From NCBI GenBank assembly GCA_965215025.1, contig CBDCCV010000002.1, positions 248,001 to 312,000 of the forward strand: a stretch of DNA of 64,000 nt. The letters run 5' to 3'. Below the pieces are notes generated by a model. It worked only from the letters and a program-made list of their open reading frames with translations. It was not told where the DNA came from and ran no database searches. The stretch is from CBDCCV01 sp965215025. Its GTDB lineage: Bacteria > Bacteroidota > Rhodothermia > Rhodothermales > Salinibacteraceae. Positions 58,622 through 64,000 of this stretch are shown here, piece after piece; position 1 is the stretch's first letter, and each line of letters opens with the position of its first letter. The translations under genes and the position numbers were made by a program.

Positions 58622-59671
58622 ATGCCTTTCCTCATCTACGGCGCCTACGGCTACACCGGCCAGCTCATCGCCCGCCTCGCCAAAAAGCGGGGGCTGAACC
58701 CCGTCCTCGCCGGGCGCGATGCCAAAAAGCTCCGTCCGCTCGCCGACGAACTCGGCTTTGCCCACAACGCCTTCGCGTTGGACGACCGGGCCGCGCTCGA
58801 CGCCGCGCTCAAAGAAACCGGCCTCGTCCTGCACTGCGCCGGCCCGTTCGCGCGCACCTCGCAGCCGATGGCCGAGGCCTGCCTGCGCACGGGTGCGCAC
58901 TACCTCGACATCACGGGCGAGATCGGCGTCTTCGAGATGCTCGCCGCGCAGGACGTGCGGGCGCTCGAAGCGGGAATCACCGTGCTGCCGGGCGTCGGCT
59001 TCGACGTGGTGCCGACGGACTGCCTCGCGGCGCATCTGAAAAGGCGCGTGCCGGACGCGGCGTACCTCGAGCTGGCGATCTTCGGGCTGAGCGGCGTCTC
59101 GCGCGGGACGGCGCGCACGGCGGTCGAGAACCTCGGCGAGGGCGGCGCCATCCGGCGCGAAGGGCAGATCCGCAAGGTGCCGGCGGCCTGGCGCACGCGC
59201 CGGGTGGACTTCGGGCGCGGCCCCACGGAGGTCGTCTCCATCCCCTGGGGCGACGTGGCCACGGCCTACCACTCGACCGATATTCCGAACATCATCACGT
59301 ACATGAAGGTGCCGAAAACGGCCATCCGCGCGATGAAGCTGAGCCGCTACGCCGGGCCGCTCCTGGCCTCGGCGCCCGTGCAGAAGATGCTTCAAGGATG
59401 GATCGAGCGCCGGCCCGCCGGCCCTTCTGAAAAAGAACGGGCGCGCGGCAAGAGCTTCGTCTGGGGCAAGGCGATGAGCGAGACGGGCGAGGCCGCCGTC
59501 AGCCGCCTGAGCGGCCCGGAGGGCTACACCTTCACCGCGCGCTCGGCGCTGGCTGCCGTGGAAAAGGTGCGCGCCGGCGCAGCCGAGCCGGGGTTCCAGA
59601 CGCCCGCCACCGCCTTCGGCCCCGACTTCGCCCTGGAGATCGAAGACACCCGGCGCGAGGACGTGACTTGA
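58622..59671 (+). CDS. Saccharopine dehydrogenase-like / trans-acting enoyl reductase family
   Basis: 349 residues from the ATG at 58622. N-terminal Rossmann motif FLIYGAYGYTGQLIARLA (GAYGYTG) and then LVLHCAGPFARTSQPMAEAC and AHYLDITGEIGVFE are hallmarks of the family that includes mycobacterial trans-acting enoyl reductase. Those reduce lipid intermediates; most members have no proven reaction. It sits in the acyl-chain island, which agrees with a lipid substrate. Confidence 0.87.
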   Translation: MPFLIYGAYGYTGQLIARLAKKRGLNPVLAGRDAKKLRPLADELGFAHNAFALDDRAALDAALKETGLVLHCAGPFARTSQPMAEACLRTGAHYLDITGEIGVFEMLAAQDVRALEAGITVLPGVGFDVVPTDCLAAHLKRRVPDAAYLELAIFGLSGVSRGTARTAVENLGEGGAIRREGQIRKVPAAWRTRRVDFGRGPTEVVSIPWGDVATAYHSTDIPNIITYMKVPKTAIRAMKLSRYAGPLLASAPVQKMLQGWIERRPAGPSEKERARGKSFVWGKAMSETGEAAVSRLSGPEGYTFTARSALAAVEKVRAGAAEPGFQTPATAFGPDFALEIEDTRREDVT

Positions 59672-59686
59672 CCAACAGGTAAAACG

Positions 59687-60118
59687 ATGCCGCCTTTCCC
59701 GTTCACCGAAGCCGACGTACAGGCGCGGACGACGCCGAAGGTGTTTGAGCGCGGGGTGAAGTACGCACAGCAGCGCGCGGTCGGCCGCCTGACGCTACGC
59801 GGAGACGTGCTGCACGCGGCCGTAGCGGGCAGCGAGGTTCGGCCTTATCTGGTGCGCATCCGTTTTGCCGCGGGGTCCATCGGCGAGGCGCGGTGCAGCT
59901 GCCCATATGAATGGGAGGGCTGGTGCAAGCACGTGGCGGCTGTGCTGCTGACGGTGCTGCGCGCGCCGGAGCGGGTGGCGGAGCGCCCGGCGCTGGAAGA
60001 GGCGCTGGGCGGGCTGGATGAAGAGCAGCTTCGCGCGCTCGCGCTGCACCTGGCCGACCGGCATCCTCGGCTGATCCCGAAGATCGAAGCGTGGATCTCA
60101 GAGCAGCGCAGGCCTTAG
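59687..60118 (+). CDS. SWIM zinc-finger protein
   Basis: 143 residues. The SWIM motif CxCx(n)CxH is complete in ARCSCPYEWEGWCKHVAAVLL near residues 68-88 (noted as CSCPYEWEGWCKH). The rest is a short N-terminal beta region (TPKVFERGVKYAQQRAVGRL) and a C-terminal helical part. SWIM domains bind DNA or protein. Stand-alone small members often derive from SNF2-helicase-associated modules, but no helicase is adjacent. It starts 15 bp after the reductase gene and may be co-transcribed. Confidence 0.85.
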   Translation: MPPFPFTEADVQARTTPKVFERGVKYAQQRAVGRLTLRGDVLHAAVAGSEVRPYLVRIRFAAGSIGEARCSCPYEWEGWCKHVAAVLLTVLRAPERVAERPALEEALGGLDEEQLRALALHLADRHPRLIPKIEAWISEQRRP

Positions 60119-60207
60119 CGCCGCGCTCTTGCGAGCGGTGCTGCCCCGAGAAGGGCGCTCGTTCGTTCGGCATGGGCTTTGGCGCTCCGGCAAGCTCAAG
60201 GTGACGA

Positions 60208-60316
60208 GTCATCCTGAGCGGAGCGAAGGATCTCAGCTCGGCTTCTTCACGCATTACAACGGCAGCGATAGAATTGAACAGGGGCGTTGAGATCCTTCAC
60301 GTTCGTTCAGGATGAC
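60208..60316. repeat. Inverted pair of a GTCATCCTGAGC-type dispersed repeat
   Basis: Forward copy GTCATCCTGAGCGGAGCG + AAGGATCTCA (60208-60235) and reverse copy TTGAGATCCTTC ... TTCAGGATGAC (60287-60316) face each other across ~51 bp. A diverged start of the same word is at 43.73 kb. The gap 60119-60379 shows no gene. Confidence 0.75.
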
Positions 60317-60379
60317 AAGGTCATAGGTGGCATAGATCATTAACTGACTCCGGCCAGAGCACCCGGAAGGGCTTGTGTG

Positions 60380-62017
60380 CTACGCCGCGGCCTCCGCTAT
60401 GCCGGCCTGCTCCGGCTGCGGCGCCCCTGAGATCAAGTCGGCGGCTTTTTCGGCCAGCATGATGACGGGAACGTTCGTGTTGCCGCGCACGATGCGGGGC
60501 ATCACCGAGGCGTCCACCACGCGCAGGCCGTCGAGGCCGCGCACGCGCAACTCGGCATCCACCACGGCGCTGTCATCCGTGCCCATCGCGCAGGTGCCCA
60601 CGGGGTGGTAGATCGTCTCGGCCCTTTCGCGGACGTAGGCCTTGAGGCCCGCCTCGCCCGCGTTTGAAAACGCCGGCCCCGGCAGCAGCTCCTCGCCCAC
60701 GCGCCGGGCGAAAGACCGCTGCGCGAAGATTTTCCGGGCGAGCTTCACCCCTTCGGTCAAGACGCGCAGGTCTTCTTCGTCGGAGAGATAGCGGGGCTGG
60801 ATGACGGGCGCGGCGCGCGGGTCGGGCGAGGCGAGGGCGAGGTGGCCGCGGCTCCCCGGCTGCAAGAGCGTCGCGCCGATGGAGAGGGCGTCCTCCTCAG
60901 GCGCTTCGAGGCCGTGGTCGAGGAAGGAGACGGGCGCGAAGTGGAACTGGAGGTCGGGCGCCGCGAGGCCGGGGCGCGTGGTGGTGAAGGCGCACGCCTC
61001 GGCCACGTTGGAGGAGAGCGGCCCGCTCTGGTTCACGAGGTAGCGGAAAACGTTCGGCAGGCTCTCGGCGCGCGTGAGGCGGAGGGGGGCGGTCGAGCGG
61101 CGCATCACGCCGGCCACGAGGTGGTCTTGCAGGTTCTGTCCCACGCCCGGCACGTCACGCACCACTGGAAGGCCGCGCTCGCGCAGATGCGCCGCCGGGC
61201 CGATCCCCGAAAGCATCAGGAGGTGCGGCGAGCCGACGGCGCCCGCGCTCAGGATCACCTCGCGCCGGGCGCGGACGGTTTCCTCCTCCTTGCCGCCGCG
61301 CGTGTAGGCGAGGCCGATGGCGCGCCCGTCTCCTACCAGGACGCGCGTGGCGTGCGCGCCGGTAAGCACCGTCAGGTTGCGCCGCCCGCGGACGGGGGCG
61401 AGGTAGGCCGCGGCGGCGGAGTGGCGCGCGCCGCCCTTCTGCGTGACCTGGTTCAGGCCCACGCCTTCCTGCCGCGCGCCGTTGAAGTCGGGGTTGAACG
61501 GCAGCCCGGCCTCGATGCCGGCGCGGACGAAGGCGCGTGCCATCGGGCTGGGGTCGCGCAGGTCGGCCACGCTCAGCGGGCCGCCGGCACCGTGGTAGGC
61601 CGAAGCGCCGCGTTCGTTCGTCTCCAGCTTTTTGAAGTAGGGCAAGACGGCCTCGTAGCGCCACGAGGCGTCGCCGGTCGCATCGGCCCAGCCGTCGTAG
61701 TCGGCCGGGTGGCCGCGCATGTAGATCATGGCGTTGATCGAGGACGAGCCGCCGAGCATCTTCCCGCGCGGCCAGTAGAGCCGGCGCCGGTTCATGTGCG
61801 GCTGCGGAGCCGTAGAAAAGTTCCAGTCGTGCTCCGTCTTAAAGAGCTTCGAGAAGGCGGCCGGGATGTGGACCTCCTGGCTGAAGTCCTCGCCGCCCGC
61901 CTCCACGAGCAGGACGCGCGCCGAGGCGTCCTCCGAGAGCCGGCGCGCCAGGACGCACCCCGCCGACCCGGCCCCGACGATGACGTAGTCGTAGGCTGCT
62001 GACTTCGTGGTTTTCAT
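60380..62017 (-). CDS. GMC-family oxidoreductase (choline/alcohol dehydrogenase-like)
   Basis: 545 residues. FAD-binding DYVIVGAGSAGCVLARRLSE at the N-terminus, GMC signature 1 RGKMLGGSSSINAMIYMRG near residue 85, signature 2 region ILSAGAVGSPHLLMLSGIGP near 255, and the active-site YHPVGTCAMGTDDSAVVD near 470 with its His, followed by a second His/Asn position NTNVP. It oxidises a primary alcohol to the aldehyde. The next gene on the same strand upstream is an aldehyde dehydrogenase, so a medium/long-chain alcohol (AlkJ-like) is plausible; choline is the alternative. Confidence 0.92.
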   Translation of the reverse strand: MKTTKSAAYDYVIVGAGSAGCVLARRLSEDASARVLLVEAGGEDFSQEVHIPAAFSKLFKTEHDWNFSTAPQPHMNRRRLYWPRGKMLGGSSSINAMIYMRGHPADYDGWADATGDASWRYEAVLPYFKKLETNERGASAYHGAGGPLSVADLRDPSPMARAFVRAGIEAGLPFNPDFNGARQEGVGLNQVTQKGGARHSAAAAYLAPVRGRRNLTVLTGAHATRVLVGDGRAIGLAYTRGGKEEETVRARREVILSAGAVGSPHLLMLSGIGPAAHLRERGLPVVRDVPGVGQNLQDHLVAGVMRRSTAPLRLTRAESLPNVFRYLVNQSGPLSSNVAEACAFTTTRPGLAAPDLQFHFAPVSFLDHGLEAPEEDALSIGATLLQPGSRGHLALASPDPRAAPVIQPRYLSDEEDLRVLTEGVKLARKIFAQRSFARRVGEELLPGPAFSNAGEAGLKAYVRERAETIYHPVGTCAMGTDDSAVVDAELRVRGLDGLRVVDASVMPRIVRGNTNVPVIMLAEKAADLISGAPQPEQAGIAEAAA

Positions 62018-62146
62018 CTTTGAGAAGCGTCTTTAGAAGCAGTAGCGTTGTGCCCTTCCGGGCGGGTATGGATGCGTGGAAGTAGAAAAGTGTGGACGTG
62101 TTTGCCGCTCGCCCAAAACCACATCCACACTTCCATACCTCCACAC
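62018..62146. repeat. GTATGGAAGTGTGG-type inverted repeat
   Basis: Left arm words GTATGGATGCGTGGAAGT and GTGTGGACGTG; right arm CACATCCACACTTCCATACC and TCCACACC, complementary in part. Low-complexity non-coding DNA between the aldehyde dehydrogenase and GMC genes. Confidence 0.6.
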
Positions 62147-63610
62147 CTAAAGCCAGCGCATCACGCCGTCGATGATCCGGCGGGCGGCAGAACCGTAGGG
62201 CGGATACAGGAACTGCACGGCGGCGGAGCCGAGCGTGCGCCTGAGGACGGCGCGCTCGTTCGAGAAGGCCTTGAAGCCGGCCTCGCCGTGGCTGCGCCCG
62301 ATGCCGCTGTACCCCGCCCCGCCAAACGGCAGCGCCGGGTTGAGGTAGTGCAGGATCGTCTCGTTGATGGCCGTGCCGCCGGTGCTCGTGCGCTCCAGCA
62401 CCTCGTTGGCGCGCGCGCCATCGCTGGTGAAGAGGTAGAGGGCCAGCGGGTTGGGCCTCTCGTTGATGAGGTCGAGCGCTTCGGGCAGACGCTCGTACGT
62501 GAGGACGGGCAGCACGGGGCCGAAGATTTCTTCGTCCATGATGCGGCTCTCGCGCGGCACATCCGTCAAGACGGTGGGGGCGAGGTAGCGCTCCTCGGCA
62601 CTGGCCTGGCCGCCAGCGGCGATGCGGGCGCCGTCCGCGGTGGCCTCTTCCAAAAGCGATTGGACGCGCTCGAAGTGCTTCTCGTTGACGAGGCGCGCGT
62701 AGTCGGGCGTCGTCTGACGCGCGTCGGGCGTCTCACCGTAGAAACTGCGGATGGACTGGCCGAGCGCTGCGACAAGATCGGCTTCTTGGCTTTCGTGGAC
62801 GAGCACGTAGTCAGGCGCGATGCACGTCTGCCCCGCGTTGGTGAACTTACCCCAGGCGATCTTACGCGCGGCGTCCTCCACGTCCGCCGTCTCATCCACA
62901 ATCGCGGGCGACTTGCCGCCCAGCTCGAGCGTGACGGAAGCCAGATGCTCCGCCGCCGCCTTCATCACGCGCTTCCCGATCTCCGGGCTGCCGGTAAAGA
63001 AGATGTGGTCAAACGGTTTTTGCAGAAGCGCCTCGGCCACGGCCTTATCGCCCTCGAAGAGCGTAACCTCGCGCGGATCGAAGCACGCCTCTACGATTTC
63101 CTCTAAAAGCGCAGAGACGTTCGGCGTCATCTCGGACGGCTTCACGATGGCGCTGTTGCCGGCCGCCAAGGCCGAGACGAGCGGGCCGAGCGTGAGCGTA
63201 ACCGGGTAGTTCCACGGCGCGATGATGAGCACGACGCCCTTCGGCTCGTAGCGCACCTCCGAGACCGTCCCCAAAAGCACGGGGGGCGTGGAGACGCGCC
63301 TGGACTTCATCCAGCTTTTGAGATGCTTGACGGCGTAGTCGATCTCGTCGAGCGTGGGGCGGATCTCGGAGAGGTCCACCTCCTCGGGCGGCTTGCGGAA
63401 GTCGGCGTAGCAGGCGGCCTGGAGGTCGGCGCGGCGCTTGACGAGCGTCTTGCGCAAGAGCCGCAGCCGGGCGATGCGCTCGTCAGCCGTGGTGCGCTCG
63501 GTGGTCCGCTGGAACGCGCGCTGTGCCGCAAACGCGCGGGCGATGGCGTCCTCGGAGGCATCGGCGGGAGCATCGTGCGCGGCGGTGGAAACGGCGGGGG
63601 CGTCGGCCAT
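62147..63610 (-). CDS. Aldehyde dehydrogenase, class 3-like
   Basis: 487 residues. NAD(P)-dependent oxidation of an aldehyde to the acid. Catalytic Glu in VTLELGGKSPAIV and Cys in NAGQTCIAPDYVL (near residue 265). The cofactor region is PWNYPVTLTLGPLVSALAAG, noted as APWNYPVTL, with FFTGSPEIGKRV. The C-terminus LPFGGAGYSGIGRSHGEAGF is the class 3 / coniferyl-type pattern, often acting on fatty or aromatic aldehydes; the last ~25 residues include a hydrophobic end. Likely partners the GMC enzyme encoded downstream. Confidence 0.93.
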   Translation of the reverse strand: MADAPAVSTAAHDAPADASEDAIARAFAAQRAFQRTTERTTADERIARLRLLRKTLVKRRADLQAACYADFRKPPEEVDLSEIRPTLDEIDYAVKHLKSWMKSRRVSTPPVLLGTVSEVRYEPKGVVLIIAPWNYPVTLTLGPLVSALAAGNSAIVKPSEMTPNVSALLEEIVEACFDPREVTLFEGDKAVAEALLQKPFDHIFFTGSPEIGKRVMKAAAEHLASVTLELGGKSPAIVDETADVEDAARKIAWGKFTNAGQTCIAPDYVLVHESQEADLVAALGQSIRSFYGETPDARQTTPDYARLVNEKHFERVQSLLEEATADGARIAAGGQASAEERYLAPTVLTDVPRESRIMDEEIFGPVLPVLTYERLPEALDLINERPNPLALYLFTSDGARANEVLERTSTGGTAINETILHYLNPALPFGGAGYSGIGRSHGEAGFKAFSNERAVLRRTLGSAAVQFLYPPYGSAARRIIDGVMRWL

Positions 63611-63705
63611 GATCAGGAAGGGGGGAAGCGGGCGAGCAGGGGCGGCGTAGGGGCGTGATGAGGCCGAAGGTCATGCCTCTGGTACGTCACGCCCTCTTGA
63701 AAGAA

Positions 63706-63720
63706 GTTAACGCCGTTAAC
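63706..63720. promoter_or_regulatory. Palindrome between aldehyde dehydrogenase and pncA
   Basis: GTTAACGCCGTTAAC, a perfect 15-bp palindrome, sits in the 288-bp divergent gap, ~95 bp from the dehydrogenase start. It has the form of an operator. No other feature is seen in 63611-63898. Confidence 0.35.
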
Positions 63721-63898
63721 GAACGGGGCAGCAGGAGGTTCGCAAGGCGGCTTCTGCGCGCGGCAGGGACGACGATGCCGCGCGGCCTCGGGGTGGCAAC
63801 GGCGCGCGGAACCGCTCGCCGCGCGCCGATCTACCAAACACGGACCCCGCCGCGCAAGATTCCCGCGTGCCCTTCCCCGTTTTCCCACCCCCGCTCCC

Positions 63899-64000
63899 AT
63901 GAAAAGCGCCCTGCTCATCATCGACCTGCAAAACGACTTCTGTCCCGGCGGCGCCTTGGCCGTGCCCGAGGGCGACGAGATCGTCCCCACCGTCAACCGC
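63899..64000 (+). CDS. pncA: Nicotinamidase, 5' end only
   Basis: 34 codons before the window ends. MKSALLIIDLQNDFCPGGAL followed by AVPEGDEIVPTVNR is the strongly conserved start of bacterial nicotinamidase/pyrazinamidase (isochorismatase-like hydrolase). Asp9 is the catalytic-triad aspartate. It converts nicotinamide to nicotinate in NAD salvage. Confidence 0.9.
   Translation, partial: MKSALLIIDLQNDFCPGGALAVPEGDEIVPTVNR

Overview
The window is a GC-rich bacterial chromosome segment that most resembles Rhodothermota/Bacteroidota (Rhodothermales-like). The evidence is a SusC/SusD pair, a type IX secretion C-terminal sorting domain, an SSB ending in the acidic DDELPF tip, several lipoproteins, few strong Shine-Dalgarno sites, and a few -7 elements of the Bacteroidota form TAnnTTTG. 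There is no prophage, no CRISPR array and no rRNA. The only tRNA is tRNA-Arg(ACG). The taxonomic call is inference from gene content.

Layout. 1-8.9 kb: a truncated sodium/solute symporter, gamma-glutamyltransferase, purF, a YfiM-like protein and a small membrane protein, an NSS-family transporter and a large unknown lipoprotein. 9-13.9 kb: an acyl-CoA dehydrogenase, ssb with an unusual upstream region, mazG and a lone type III polyketide synthase. 13.9-18.9 kb: three tandem exported amidohydrolase-family proteins, two of them lacking the HxH metal site. 19-27.5 kb: an orphan Phd-type antitoxin, a Ycf46-like AAA ATPase, two Uma2-family proteins, a PQQ-type dehydrogenase with a fascin-like domain and T9SS tail, class I fructose-bisphosphate aldolase and an FAD oxidoreductase. 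27.6-31.7 kb: thiamine genes thiO-thiS-thiG-(IS200 remnant)-tenI/thiE-thiD. 31.8-38.3 kb: tRNA-Arg, a ROK kinase, a GNAT acetyltransferase and SusCD. 38.4-41.6 kb: a four-gene stress-type cluster (PRC-barrel, DUF2382). 41.7-47.1 kb: an exported hydrolase, an HdeD-like membrane protein, a GH13 branching-type enzyme and a small unknown protein.

47.2-64 kb is a carbon-catabolism island. It holds malate synthase and isocitrate lyase (glyoxylate shunt), then an APH-type kinase, two acyl-CoA dehydrogenases, a hydrolase and an SDR on one strand, then a dienoyl-CoA-isomerase-like protein, a second SDR, a saccharopine-dehydrogenase-like reductase, a GMC alcohol oxidoreductase, an aldehyde dehydrogenase and the start of nicotinamidase. 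Together these fit oxidation of alcohols and (hydroxy)acyl chains to acetyl-CoA, with the glyoxylate shunt for assimilation. The kinase + acyl-CoA dehydrogenase + SDR set recalls 4-hydroxyacid catabolism (the LvaA/LvaC/LvaD and ACAD10/11 logic).

The most unusual layer is intergenic. Seven short palindromes share a GTAG outer end but have different self-complementary cores, and they lie 0-150 bp past gene ends. Several degenerate low-complexity repeat families are arranged as inverted arms. Some of these elements have entered genes: mazG has a repeat-derived tail, one acyl-CoA dehydrogenase takes its stop codon from a palindrome, and the tenI/thiE reading frame is joined to a truncated IS200 transposase.
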